NCBI GenBank assembly: GCA_017428085.1
Contig: JAFRRP010000080.1
Location: 48,115 to 112,114, forward strand
DNA: 64,000 bases
DNA from: Clostridia bacterium
GTDB taxonomy: Bacteria > Bacillota > Clostridia > Oscillospirales > Acutalibacteraceae
Reading direction: 5' to 3'
A program made the position numbers and the translations under genes. This document shows positions 42,930 through 51,510 of this stretch, piece by piece (the first letter of the stretch is position 1; every line of letters starts with the position of its first letter). A model generated the notes under the pieces. The model did not search any database, had not been told where the DNA came from, and saw nothing but the letters and a program-made list of their open reading frames with translations.

Positions 42930-43040
42930 AGGAAGTCGTGAGTCGTAAGTCGTAAGTCGTGAGAGGTCCTCTGGACGAACCTATGGATAATATGCGAAAA
43001 CAACTTTTTCTTAAGACTTACGACTTACGACTGGCGACTG
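42930..43040 (+). repeat. MITE-like dispersed element, copy 2
   Basis: Tandem GTCGTAA/GTCGTGA heptamers on the left and an inverted ACTTACGACTTACGACT array on the right flank the core TCCTCTGGACGAACCTATG and AAAACAA. The core corresponds to the inverse complement of the element at 2389-2466. Confidence 0.6.
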
Positions 43041-43069
43041 AAAAACATTTTTCCTCAAAAAATGTTTTT
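43041..43069 (+). terminator. A/T-rich hairpin after the M56 gene
   Basis: AAAAACATTTTT is followed by a short loop and AAAAAATGTTTTT. Probable weak terminator insulating the pyr promoter from the BlaI operon. Confidence 0.5.
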
Positions 43070-43073
43070 CTCC

Positions 43074-43102
43074 TTGACTTGCCCTTCTCTCAATGGTATA
43101 AT
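43074..43102 (+). promoter_or_regulatory. Promoter of the pyr operon
   Basis: TTGACT and consensus TATAAT with a 17-base spacer. Initiation is expected near 43109. Confidence 0.9.
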
Positions 43103-43108
43103 AGGAAA

Positions 43109-43215
43109 AACTTTAAGCGATACAGAGAGATCGGCAAGGGCAAGACGCATAGCGGCGAGAGAATAACGAAGGTATGATTCTGCCCTTCCGGAACGGCGGG
43201 GCAGTTTTTTTCTTT
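43109..43215 (+). promoter_or_regulatory. PyrR-type transcription attenuator
   Basis: The leader carries ATACAGAGAGATCGG at 43120-43134, close to the PyrR-binding loop consensus (CAGAGAG core), followed by AAGGGCA (43136-43142). A terminator hairpin CTGCCC...GGGCAG (43180-43204) runs into a long T-tract. TGCCCTT at 43181-43187 is complementary to the AAGGGCA, giving an antiterminator. UMP-loaded PyrR would favour termination when pyrimidines are plentiful. No pyrR gene lies in the window. Confidence 0.8.
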
Positions 43216-43234
43216 TTTCAACGGAGGGCGGACC

Positions 43235-44434
43235 ATGCAGGGACAGACGGCAAAACTCACGGTGTTTCAATCAGACGCGCTTCCCTTTTTCTCCCCCGCT
43301 GTCAACGCGGATCTGCTTCCCGTCGGCGCTGAATATACCGTTTTCCCCGGTTTTTGCGACGTGCACGTGCACTTCCGCGAGCCGGGTTTTTCTTATAAAG
43401 AGACGATCCGCACCGGCTCCCTTGCGGCGGCGCGCGGCGGCTATACGGACGTGTGTACCATGCCCAACCTCTCCCCCGTACCGGACAGCCCGACGCATTT
43501 ACAGGAGCAGTTGGATATCATCGACCGGGACGCGGTGATCCGCGTACACCCCTACGGGGCGATCACCGTGAACGAAAAGGGCGAAACGCTCGCCGATCTT
43601 ACCGGGATGGCCAAGGACGTGATCGCCTTCTCCGACGACGGGCGCGGCGTGCAGAGCGAAGAGATGATGCGGGAGGCCATGTTAAGGGCAAAATCCCTCT
43701 ACAAGATCGTCGCCGCCCACTGCGAAGACAACAGTCTGCTGCGCGACGGCTATATCCACGACGGCGTTTACGCCAAAACCCACGGGCACAAGGGCATTTG
43801 CAGCGAAAGCGAATGGAAACCCATTGAGCGCGACCTGCGCCTTGCCAAAGAGACCGGCTGCGCCTACCACGTGTGCCACATCAGCGCCAAAGAGAGCGTG
43901 GCGCTGATCCGGCGCGCCAAGCGCGAGGGCGTGGACGTGACCTGCGAGACCGCCCCCCACTACCTGCTGCTGGACGAGACCGATCTACAGGAGGACGGGC
44001 GCTTCAAGATGAACCCGCCCCTGCGGGGCCAGGCCGACCGGGAGGCGCTGCTGGAAGGCCTGACCGACGGCACCATCGACATGATCGCCACCGACCACGC
44101 GCCCCACAGCGCGGAAGAAAAGGCGAAGGGACTGCAAGGGAGCGCCTTCGGCGTGGTAGGGCTGGAGACCGCCTTCCCGGCGCTGTACACGGGGCTGGTG
44201 AAGACCGGGATCCTATCACTGGAAAAGCTGATCGAGCTGATGGCGGTCAACCCCCGCAGACGATTCGGCATCCCGCTGGGCGGAGCCTATACCGTGTGGA
44301 ACCTGAACGAATCCTTCCCCGTGGACCCGGCGGCGTTCCTGTCCAAAGGCAGGGCCACGCCGTTTGAGGGGATGACGTTTTACGGCAGGGGTTACCTGAC
44401 GGCAGCGGACGGGAAAATCGTTTATCAGCAGTAG
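43235..44434 (+). CDS. pyrC: Dihydroorotase
   Basis: Cyclises carbamoyl-aspartate to dihydroorotate. At 399 residues it is a type I amidohydrolase: metal ligands in DVHVHFREPG near residue 42, ligand His in AAHCEDN and HVCHISAKES, and the catalytic Asp in IATDHAPHS near 288. AACGGAGGGCGGACC precedes ATG 43235. It is the first gene after the attenuator. A REP-like palindrome begins at its stop codon. Confidence 0.95.
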   Translation: MQGQTAKLTVFQSDALPFFSPAVNADLLPVGAEYTVFPGFCDVHVHFREPGFSYKETIRTGSLAAARGGYTDVCTMPNLSPVPDSPTHLQEQLDIIDRDAVIRVHPYGAITVNEKGETLADLTGMAKDVIAFSDDGRGVQSEEMMREAMLRAKSLYKIVAAHCEDNSLLRDGYIHDGVYAKTHGHKGICSESEWKPIERDLRLAKETGCAYHVCHISAKESVALIRRAKREGVDVTCETAPHYLLLDETDLQEDGRFKMNPPLRGQADREALLEGLTDGTIDMIATDHAPHSAEEKAKGLQGSAFGVVGLETAFPALYTGLVKTGILSLEKLIELMAVNPRRRFGIPLGGAYTVWNLNESFPVDPAAFLSKGRATPFEGMTFYGRGYLTAADGKIVYQQ

Positions 44435-44514
44435 CGCGGCACCTCAGTGCCGCTATCGGCAAATAGTATTCTTTCAGTACATAGATCAGGAGCGGCACTG
44501 AGGCGCCGCGCTAC
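44431..44514. repeat. REP-like paired palindrome between pyrC and carB
   Basis: Left arm 44431-44454 (GTAGCGCGGCACCTCAGTGC then CGCT) and right arm 44491-44514 are inverted copies with one mismatch in 24, enclosing 36 bases. The left arm contains the pyrC stop codon. Confidence 0.85.
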
Positions 44515-44540
44515 CAATAAAATCACAGAGGTACGAGAAA

Positions 44541-47500
44541 ATGAGCAAAAGGACAGACGTGAAAAAGGTATTGATCATCGGCAGCGGGCCCATCGTGATC
44601 GGGCAGGCGGCGGAATTCGACTACGCGGGCACGCAGGCGTGTCTGGCGCTGAAGGAGGAGGGGTACGAGGTCATCCTCTGCAACTCCAACCCCGCCACCA
44701 TCATGACGGACACCTCCATCGCGGACAAGATCTACATGGAGCCGCTGACGCTGGAATATATCGCCAAGATCCTGCGGTATGAGCGCCCGGACGCCATCGT
44801 GCCCGGCATCGGCGGGCAGACGGGACTGAATCTCGCCATGCAGCTGGATAAAAAAGGCATCTTAAAAGAGTGCGGCGTGCGGCTGCTGGGCACCCCCGCC
44901 GAGAGCATCGAGCGCGCCGAGGACCGGGAGCTGTTCAAGGAGATGTGTCAGTCCATCGGCGAGCCGGTCATCCCCTCCGAGATCACCTACGACCTCGAGC
45001 ACGCCAAGCAGGCCGCGCGGGAGATCGGCTATCCCGTGGTGCTGCGCCCCGCCTTTACGCTGGGCGGCACCGGCGGCGGCTTCGCGGAGAACGAGGAGGA
45101 GCTGGTGGAGATCGGCGTCAACGCCTTCAAGCTCTCCCCCGTCCATCAGGTACTGATCGAAAAGAGCGTGAAGGGCTATAAAGAGATCGAGTTCGAGGTC
45201 ATGCGCGACTCCAACGACCACGCCATCACCATCTGCGGCATGGAGAACATCGACCCCGTGGGCGTACACACCGGCGACAGTTTAGTGGTGGCGCCCATCC
45301 TGTCGCTGAACGACCACGACCTGAAGATGCTGAACGACAGCGCCATCAAAATCATCAAGGAGCTGAAGATCGAGGGCGGCTGCAACGTGCAGTTCGCGCT
45401 GAACCCGACTTCCAGCGAATATTTCCTGATCGAGGTCAACCCCCGCGTGTCCCGTTCCTCGGCGCTGGCGTCCAAGGCCAGCGGCTACCCCATCGCCAGA
45501 GTGACCGCCAAGATCGCCATGGGCATGGCGCTGGAGGAGATCGAGGTGGCGGGCGGCACCGCGGCCATCGAACCCAGCCTCGACTACATCGTGGCCAAGT
45601 TCCCCCGGTTCCCGTTCGATAAATTCGCCGACGCGCCCAACACGTTGGGCACCCAGATGAAGGCCACCGGCGAAGTGATGGGCATCGGCTCCACGCTGAC
45701 GGAATGCCTGCTGAAATCCATCCGCTCGCTGGAAACCGGCGTGTGCCACTTCTACCTGCCGAAATTCGACAAGAACACCGACGGCGAGCTGCTGGACTAT
45801 ATCGGCGAATTCAAGGACGACAACGTCTACGCCATCTTCGAGCTGCTGCGCCGGGGCGTGAGCGTCGAAACCATCCACGAACGGACCATGGTCACGGAGC
45901 TGTTTCTGGAGGCGTACCGCGACATCGTGGACATGGAAAACGCGTTGAAAAACGCCCCCATGGACGCGGCGCTGCTGAAAGCGGCAAAGGAAATGGGCTT
46001 CTCCGACAAGTTCATCGCGAAGCTGTGGAACGCGGACGAGATCGAGATATACAGGATGCGCAAGGCAGCCGGTATCACCCCCGTGTTCCGCATGGTGGAT
46101 ACGCTGCACACCGGCAAATATATCGCCTACCTCTACTCCTCCTATCAGGGGCAGAACGACTCCCGCCTGACGGATAAAAAGAAGATCATCGTGCTGGGCG
46201 CGGGGCCCATCCGCATCGGGCAGGGCGTGGAATTCGACTACTCCACCGTCCACGCGGTGCAGACCATCAAGCGCGCGGGGTATGAGGCCATCATCATCAA
46301 CAACAACCCGGAGACCGTCTCCACCGACTATACCACCGCCGACAAGCTGTACTTTGAGCCCCTGACCCCCGAGGACGTGATGGCCATCATCGACTTTGAA
46401 CAGCCGGAGGGCGTGATCGCTTCGCTGGGCGGTCAGACCGCCATCAACCTGGCGCAGCCGCTGATGGACCGCGGCGTGAAGATCGTCGGCACCGACTGCG
46501 ATGCCATCGAACGTGCGGAAAACCGCGACAGCTTTGAAAAGCTGCTGCTGGACCTGCACATCCCGCAGCCACAGGGCCGCGCCGTCACGCGGATCGAGGA
46601 CGGCGTGGCGGCCGCGGCGGCAATCGGCTATCCCGTGCTGGTGCGCCCCAGCTTCGTGCTGGGCGGGCGCGCCATGCAGATCGTGGCCAATGAAGAGCAG
46701 CTGCGCCACTACTTAAAGACCGCCGTGGAGATCGACGCGGACAAGCCCGTGCTGGTGGACAAGTACATCCAGGGCAAAGAGGTCGAGGTGGACGCCATCT
46801 GCGACGGCGTGGACGTGTTCGTGCCAGGCATCATGGAGCTGGTGGAGCGCACCGGCATCCACTCCGGCGACTCCATCAGCGTGTACCCCACCTTCAGCAT
46901 CTCCGACAGGGTGAAAGGCGTGATTTTGCAGTACGCCAAAAAGCTGGGGCTGGGCATCGGCATCGTGGGCCTCTACAACATCCAGTTCATCGTGGACGAA
47001 AACGACAAGGTGTATATCATCGAGGTCAACCCGCGCTCGTCGCGCACGGTGCCGTTCCTGTCCAAATCCACCGGCTACTCGTTAGCGGATATCGCCACAG
47101 AGGTCATCCTCGGCAAATCGCTGAAGGAGCAGGGCATCTTCACCCTGTACCCGGAGGAGAAAAAGCGCTATTACGTAAAGGTGCCGGTGTTCTCCTTCAA
47201 CAAGATCAAAGGGCTGGACGCGTACCTCTCCCCCGAGATGAAATCCACCGGCGAAGCCATCGGCTACGACGACAAGCTGAACCGGGCGCTGTATAAAGCG
47301 CTGCAGGCGGCGGGGCTGCACCTGCAGAATTACGGCACGGTGTTCGTGACCGTTTCCGACAAGGACAAGGAAGAGGCGCTGCCGCTGATCCGCCGGTTCT
47401 ATAACCTCGGCTTCAACATTCAGGCGACCTCCGGCACCGGCGCGTTCCTGAAACAAAACGGCATCCGCACCCATATCCTCCACAAGATCAGCGACGGCAG

Positions 47501-47714
47501 CGAGGACATCCCCGACGCCATCCGGCAGGGGCATCTGGCCTACGTCATCAACACAAGGGATCTCGGCTCCACGTCGGAAGCAAACGACGGCTTGAAGATC
47601 CGCCGGCTTTCCACCGAGAACAACGTGACGATCTTCACCTCCCTCGACACCGTCCGCGTGCTGCTGGACGTACTGGAGGAGACCACACTGACCATTTCCA
47701 CGATCGATTCCTGA
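44541..47714 (+). CDS. carB: Carbamoyl-phosphate synthase large subunit
   Basis: A 1057-residue enzyme with the full duplicated architecture: two ATP-grasp halves (about 1-400 and 550-935), each with a GxGPIxIGQxxEFDY motif (residues 11 and 552), an oligomerisation domain (400-550), and a C-terminal allosteric MGS-like domain (935-1057) with SGTGAFLKQNGI. It makes carbamoyl phosphate from bicarbonate, ATP and ammonia supplied by the CarA glutaminase. CarA is not encoded anywhere in this operon or window, so it must be elsewhere or absent. AGAGGTACGAGAAA precedes the start. A multi-hairpin element follows the gene. Confidence 0.96.
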   Translation: MSKRTDVKKVLIIGSGPIVIGQAAEFDYAGTQACLALKEEGYEVILCNSNPATIMTDTSIADKIYMEPLTLEYIAKILRYERPDAIVPGIGGQTGLNLAMQLDKKGILKECGVRLLGTPAESIERAEDRELFKEMCQSIGEPVIPSEITYDLEHAKQAAREIGYPVVLRPAFTLGGTGGGFAENEEELVEIGVNAFKLSPVHQVLIEKSVKGYKEIEFEVMRDSNDHAITICGMENIDPVGVHTGDSLVVAPILSLNDHDLKMLNDSAIKIIKELKIEGGCNVQFALNPTSSEYFLIEVNPRVSRSSALASKASGYPIARVTAKIAMGMALEEIEVAGGTAAIEPSLDYIVAKFPRFPFDKFADAPNTLGTQMKATGEVMGIGSTLTECLLKSIRSLETGVCHFYLPKFDKNTDGELLDYIGEFKDDNVYAIFELLRRGVSVETIHERTMVTELFLEAYRDIVDMENALKNAPMDAALLKAAKEMGFSDKFIAKLWNADEIEIYRMRKAAGITPVFRMVDTLHTGKYIAYLYSSYQGQNDSRLTDKKKIIVLGAGPIRIGQGVEFDYSTVHAVQTIKRAGYEAIIINNNPETVSTDYTTADKLYFEPLTPEDVMAIIDFEQPEGVIASLGGQTAINLAQPLMDRGVKIVGTDCDAIERAENRDSFEKLLLDLHIPQPQGRAVTRIEDGVAAAAAIGYPVLVRPSFVLGGRAMQIVANEEQLRHYLKTAVEIDADKPVLVDKYIQGKEVEVDAICDGVDVFVPGIMELVERTGIHSGDSISVYPTFSISDRVKGVILQYAKKLGLGIGIVGLYNIQFIVDENDKVYIIEVNPRSSRTVPFLSKSTGYSLADIATEVILGKSLKEQGIFTLYPEEKKRYYVKVPVFSFNKIKGLDAYLSPEMKSTGEAIGYDDKLNRALYKALQAAGLHLQNYGTVFVTVSDKDKEEALPLIRRFYNLGFNIQATSGTGAFLKQNGIRTHILHKISDGSEDIPDAIRQGHLAYVINTRDLGSTSEANDGLKIRRLSTENNVTIFTSLDTVRVLLDVLEETTLTISTIDS

Positions 47715-47740
47715 AAAAACATTCCCCTTACAAAACGAAA

Positions 47741-47880
47741 GTTTTCGCACAAGCCTTTTTCAAAAGGCTTGCGGTTTCCAAAGGCAGCGCCTTTGGTCGC
47801 CCTCCGCAGAGGGCGAAAAACTGACGCTTCCATAGCGCAGGAAGGTTCAGGAAAACCCTCGCCGGGGGTTTCCCTGAGTG
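47741..47880. repeat. Multi-hairpin intergenic element inside the pyr operon
   Basis: Four consecutive strong hairpins: AAGCC...GGCTT at 47751-47770, CCAAAGG...CCTTTGG at 47778-47796, CGCCCTC...GAGGGCG at 47798-47815, and a long TTCAGGAAAACC...GGGTTTCCCTGA at 47847-47877. None has a T-run on the plus strand, so it is not a simple terminator. It looks like a structured repeat that may set carB/pyrK stoichiometry by mRNA processing. Confidence 0.65.
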
Positions 47881-47913
47881 CGAAGCACAACATTAAAAAA
47901 AACGAAATCTGAT

Positions 47914-48648
47914 ATGCAAGAAAGAATACTGACTATCACAGATAACACCCCCCTGACAAAGGACGTGTACCGCATGAAACTGGCCGGGGACGTGAGCGCG
48001 ATCACCGCCCCGGGGCAGTTCATCAACATCAAGCTCGAAGGGCTGTTCCTGCGCCGCCCCATCTCCGTGTACGACTGCGACGGGGACGCCGTGACCATCA
48101 TCTATAAGGCGGTCGGGAAAGGGACGGAAGCGATGCGTCGCATGGAAGCGGGCAAAACGCTCAACGTGCTCACGGGCCTCGGCAACGGGTACGATACTTC
48201 CCTTTCCGGCGAACGTCCGCTGCTGCTGGGCGGCGGCGTGGGCGTGCCGCCCCTGTACCTGCTGGCAAAAAAGCTGCTGGCGGAGGGCAAGCAGGTCCGC
48301 GTCGTGTTGGGCTTCAACACCAAGGACGAGGTATTCTGCAAAAAAGAATTTGCCGCGCTCGGCTGTGAAGTGACCGTCGCCACCGTGGACGGCAGTTACG
48401 GCGTACAGGGCTTCGTCACCGACGCGCTGCCAAAGGACTACACTTATTTTTACACCTGCGGGCCGGAACCGATGCTCAAGGCCGTCTACCGCGCCACGAA
48501 AACCGGCGGGCAGTTCAGCTTTGAGGAGCGCATGGGCTGCGGCTTCGGCGCGTGCATGGGCTGCAGCTGCAAGACCGTAACAGGCTATAAGCGCATCTGC
48601 AAGGAAGGCCCGGTGCTGCGGAAGGAGGAGATCTTATGGGACGTTTGA
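47914..48648 (+). CDS. pyrK: Dihydroorotate dehydrogenase electron transfer subunit
   Basis: A 244-residue FAD and 2Fe-2S protein that passes electrons from PyrD to NAD. FAD-binding RRPISVYD lies near residue 47, the NAD-domain start LGGGVGVPPLYLLA near 107, and the C-terminal cluster motif is CGFGACMGCSC...C. ATG 47914 is chosen as the family N-terminus; the ribosome binding site is weak. Its 3' end overlaps pyrD by 13 bases, consistent with the alpha2-beta2 class 1B enzyme. Confidence 0.94.
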   Translation: MQERILTITDNTPLTKDVYRMKLAGDVSAITAPGQFINIKLEGLFLRRPISVYDCDGDAVTIIYKAVGKGTEAMRRMEAGKTLNVLTGLGNGYDTSLSGERPLLLGGGVGVPPLYLLAKKLLAEGKQVRVVLGFNTKDEVFCKKEFAALGCEVTVATVDGSYGVQGFVTDALPKDYTYFYTCGPEPMLKAVYRATKTGGQFSFEERMGCGFGACMGCSCKTVTGYKRICKEGPVLRKEEILWDV

Positions 48649-49553
48649 GCGTTGACCTCTGCGGGCTGCCGCTTGACAACCCCGTGATCCCTGCCTCCGG
48701 CACCTTCGGGTACGGGTATGAGTTTGCGGAGTTATATGATATCAACTGCCTCGGCACGTTTTCCTTCAAGGGCACCACGGCGCAGCCGCGCTTCGGCAAC
48801 CCCACGCCCCGCATCGCGGAGTGTACGGCAGGGCTCATCAACGCCGTGGGGCTGCAGAATCCCGGCGTGGACGCGGTGATCGCCGAGGAGCTGCCGAAGC
48901 TGAAAGAGTGCTTCCACAAGCCCGTGATGGCCAACGTCAGCGGGTTTTCCGTGGAAGAGTACGCCGAGACCTGCGAAAAGCTGGACAAGGAGCCGCAGGT
49001 GGGCTGGCTGGAAGTCAACGTGAGCTGCCCCAACGTACACGGCGGCGGCATGAGCTTCGGCACCGACCCGCATGCCGCAGCCCAGGTCGTGAAGGCCGTG
49101 AAAGCCGTGACGACCAAGCCGGTCCTCATCAAGCTGACGCCCAACGTGACGGATATCGTCGCCGTGGCAAAGGCCTGCGAGGACGCGGGCGCGGACGGCG
49201 TCAGTCTTATCAATACCCTGCTGGGCATGCGCATCGACCTGAAAACCAAGCGCCCGGTGATCGCCAACAAAATGGGCGGCTTTTCCGGCCCGGCGGTGTT
49301 CCCGGTGGCGCTGCGCATGGTGTATCAGGTGTATGAAGCCGTCAATATCCCCATCGTGGGCATGGGCGGCGTGTCCTCCGCCGAGGACGTGATCGAAATG
49401 ATGCTGGCGGGCGCTGCGGCGGTGGAGATCGGCGCGGTCAACCTGACCGACCCGTTCATCTGCCGGGATATCGTCAACGACCTGCCCGCCATCATGGACA
49501 AATACCACATCGACAACTTAAACGATATCATAGGAGGCGCGCACCATGGGTAA
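48636..49553 (+). CDS. pyrD: Dihydroorotate dehydrogenase, class 1B catalytic subunit
   Basis: A 305-residue FMN barrel that oxidises dihydroorotate to orotate. The catalytic Cys lies in the NVSCPN segment near residue 128. [13 protein letters not shown] at the N-terminus and [19 protein letters not shown] near 240 bind FMN. The Cys base and adjacent pyrK identify the NAD-linked 1B class. GGAGGAGATCTT inside pyrK precedes ATG 48636; the stop overlaps pyrF. Confidence 0.96.
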   Translation: MGRLSVDLCGLPLDNPVIPASGTFGYGYEFAELYDINCLGTFSFKGTTAQPRFGNPTPRIAECTAGLINAVGLQNPGVDAVIAEELPKLKECFHKPVMANVSGFSVEEYAETCEKLDKEPQVGWLEVNVSCPNVHGGGMSFGTDPHAAAQVVKAVKAVTTKPVLIKLTPNVTDIVAVAKACEDAGADGVSLINTLLGMRIDLKTKRPVIANKMGGFSGPAVFPVALRMVYQVYEAVNIPIVGMGGVSSAEDVIEMMLAGAAAVEIGAVNLTDPFICRDIVNDLPAIMDKYHIDNLNDIIGGAHHG

Positions 49554-50244
49554 AGATGTGATCATCGCCTGCGATTTCGCAAGCGCGAAGCAGACGTTTG
49601 ACTTTTTAGACCAATTCACCGACAAAAAGCCCTTCGTCAAGATCGGCATGGAGCTGTTTTACGCGGAGGGGCCGCAGATCGTGCGGGAGATCAAGCGCCG
49701 GGGACACCGAATCTTTCTCGACTTAAAGCTGCACGATATTCCCAACACCGTCAAAAAAGCCATGGCGGTGCTGCGGGACCTGGACGTGGATATCTGCAAC
49801 CTGCACGCGGCGGGCACGATCCCGATGATGAAAGCGGCGCTGGAAGGGCTGACCCGCCCGGACGGCACGCGGCCGCTGCTGATCGCGGTGACGCAGCTCA
49901 CCTCCACCGATCAGGCAACGATGGAGCGCGATCTGCTGATCGAACGCCCCATTGACGAGGTCGTGATGCACTACGCGAAAAACGCCCGCGACGCGGGACT
50001 GGACGGCGTGGTCTGCTCCCCGCTGGAGGCGCAAAAGGTACATGCGGTCTGCGGCGCGGATTTCCTGACCGTCACCCCCGGCGTGCGCTTCGCCGACGGC
50101 GACGTGGGCGACCAGAAGCGCGTCATGACGCCCGCGCAGGCCAAGGAGATCGGCTCCGATTACATCGTGGTAGGCAGACCCATCACCGCGGCGGAGGACC
50201 CCGTGGCGGCATATGAGCGCTGCGTGAGGGAATTTGTCGGGTGA
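49546..50244 (+). CDS. pyrF: Orotidine 5'-phosphate decarboxylase
   Basis: Removes CO2 from OMP to make UMP. The 232-residue protein has the family signature [16 protein letters not shown] near residue 60 (catalytic Lys-Asp set) and the phosphate loop [14 protein letters not shown] near 208. GGAGGCGCGCACC precedes ATG 49546, which overlaps pyrD by eight bases. A REP-like element follows. Confidence 0.96.
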   Translation: MGKDVIIACDFASAKQTFDFLDQFTDKKPFVKIGMELFYAEGPQIVREIKRRGHRIFLDLKLHDIPNTVKKAMAVLRDLDVDICNLHAAGTIPMMKAALEGLTRPDGTRPLLIAVTQLTSTDQATMERDLLIERPIDEVVMHYAKNARDAGLDGVVCSPLEAQKVHAVCGADFLTVTPGVRFADGDVGDQKRVMTPAQAKEIGSDYIVVGRPITAAEDPVAAYERCVREFVG

Positions 50245-50251
50245 CCATCAC

Positions 50252-50312
50252 GCAGCACGGGGCCTCAGCTCCGTCTTCACGTTCATTTTACGCTGCTGAG
50301 GCAGCGTGCTGC
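50252..50312. repeat. REP-like paired palindrome after pyrF
   Basis: Left arm GCAGCACGGGGCCTCAGCTC (50252-50274) and right arm ACGCTGCTGAGGCAGCGTGC (50290-50312) are imperfect inverted copies sharing the CCTCAGC/GCTGAGG core with the other family members. Confidence 0.75.
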
Positions 50313-50333
50313 ATTGAAAAAGGACAAACAAAT

Positions 50334-50753
50334 ATGGTGAATTTGCAACAAATCGAAGCGTTCATCGACAGCCGGAAGGTCAGCTTCATCTGCTCGGTGG
50401 ACGGAGAGGGCTTCCCTACGGTCAAGGCGATGCTGAAACCGAGGCAGCGGTCCGGCCTGCGGGAGTTTTATTTCTCCACCAACACGTCCTCCCTGCGCGT
50501 CCGGCACTTTCAGGAAAATCCGAAAGCCAGCGTCTATTTTTACCGCAAAGGGCTGGTAAAATACACCGGCGTGCTGCTGACGGGCACAATGGAGGTGCTG
50601 ACGGATCAGGAGACCAAAAACCGGATCTGGAAAAAGGGCGACACCATTTTCTATAAGGGCGGCGTGACCGACCCGGATTACTGCGTACTGAAATTCACCG
50701 CTGAAAAGGGCCGGTATTACTGCGACCTGAAAACGGAGGATTTTGACGTATAA
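50334..50753 (+). CDS. Pyridoxamine 5'-phosphate oxidase-fold flavin protein
   Basis: A 139-residue split-barrel protein of the PNPOx-like / general stress protein 26 group, probably binding FMN or F420-like flavin (FICSVDGEGFPTVKAMLKPR, YFSTNTSSLRVRHFQENPKASVYF). Substrates of this group are varied and mostly unknown; it is too short for a classical PdxH. AAAAAGGACAAACAAAT precedes ATG 50334. It is inserted between pyrF and pyrE in the same direction, so it is cotranscribed with pyrimidine genes although it has no known role there. Confidence 0.85.
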   Translation: MVNLQQIEAFIDSRKVSFICSVDGEGFPTVKAMLKPRQRSGLREFYFSTNTSSLRVRHFQENPKASVYFYRKGLVKYTGVLLTGTMEVLTDQETKNRIWKKGDTIFYKGGVTDPDYCVLKFTAEKGRYYCDLKTEDFDV

Positions 50754-50789
50754 CAAGCCGTAACGCATTGGAAAGGAAAGGATTTGACA

Positions 50790-51422
50790 ATGGACTATTC
50801 CACTTTGATCGCAAAAGATCTACTGAAAATCAAGGCCGTGTTTTTCCGCCCGGAGGAGCCATTCACCTGGGCTTCCGGCATCAAAAGCCCGGTGTACTGC
50901 GACAACCGGCTGACGCTGACCGCGCCGGAGGTGCGTACCGACGTGGAAAACGGGCTGGCGGAACTGATCCGCGCCAACTACCCGGACGTTGAAGTGCTGA
51001 TGGGCACCTCCACGGCTGGCATCGCCCACGCCGCCATCACCGGCCACATCATGGGGCTGCCCATGGGTTACGTGCGCAGCGGCGCGAAGGACCACGGACG
51101 GCAGAACCAGATCGAGGGCCGTCTGGAGCCCGGTCAGAAGGTCGTGGTGGTGGAGGACCTGATCTCCACCGGCGGCTCCGTTTTGGAAGTGGTGAACGTG
51201 CTGCGGGAAGCCGGGGCCGAGGTGCTGGGCATCGCCTCCATCTTCACCTACGGCATGAAAAAGGGCCTCGAACGGCTGGCCGCCGCCAAGGTCAAAAACG
51301 TGTCGCTGACCGATTTCGACACCATCGCAAAGGTCGCCGCGGAGGAGGGATATATCAAACCGGAGGATATCGAAAGACTGATCCGGTTCAGGAATGATCC
51401 TTCCGACGAGAGTTGGATGTAG
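50790..51422 (+). CDS. pyrE: Orotate phosphoribosyltransferase
   Basis: Couples orotate and PRPP to OMP. The 210-residue protein has the PRPP-binding motif VVVVEDLISTGGS near residue 116 and the flexible-loop KDHGRQNQIEG near 97. ATG 50790 lies eight bases after AAAGGA; a TTG two codons earlier is less likely. It is part of the pyr operon. Confidence 0.95.
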   Translation: MDYSTLIAKDLLKIKAVFFRPEEPFTWASGIKSPVYCDNRLTLTAPEVRTDVENGLAELIRANYPDVEVLMGTSTAGIAHAAITGHIMGLPMGYVRSGAKDHGRQNQIEGRLEPGQKVVVVEDLISTGGSVLEVVNVLREAGAEVLGIASIFTYGMKKGLERLAAAKVKNVSLTDFDTIAKVAAEEGYIKPEDIERLIRFRNDPSDESWM

Positions 51423-51437
51423 CGTCGCGTTGCTCCG

Positions 51438-51475
51438 CAGTCTTCAGTTTTTAGTTCTTAGTTTTTAGTTCTTAG
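51438..51475. repeat. Short tandem-repeat fragment resembling a MITE arm
   Basis: TTAGTTCTTAGTTTTTAGTT-type heptamers resemble the CAGTCGTTAGTTTTTAGTCG arm of the element at 2389-2466. There is no second arm here. Confidence 0.45.
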
Positions 51476-51510
51476 ATCAATACTTGAATCAATAAAATGA
51501 AAGGTATCGT

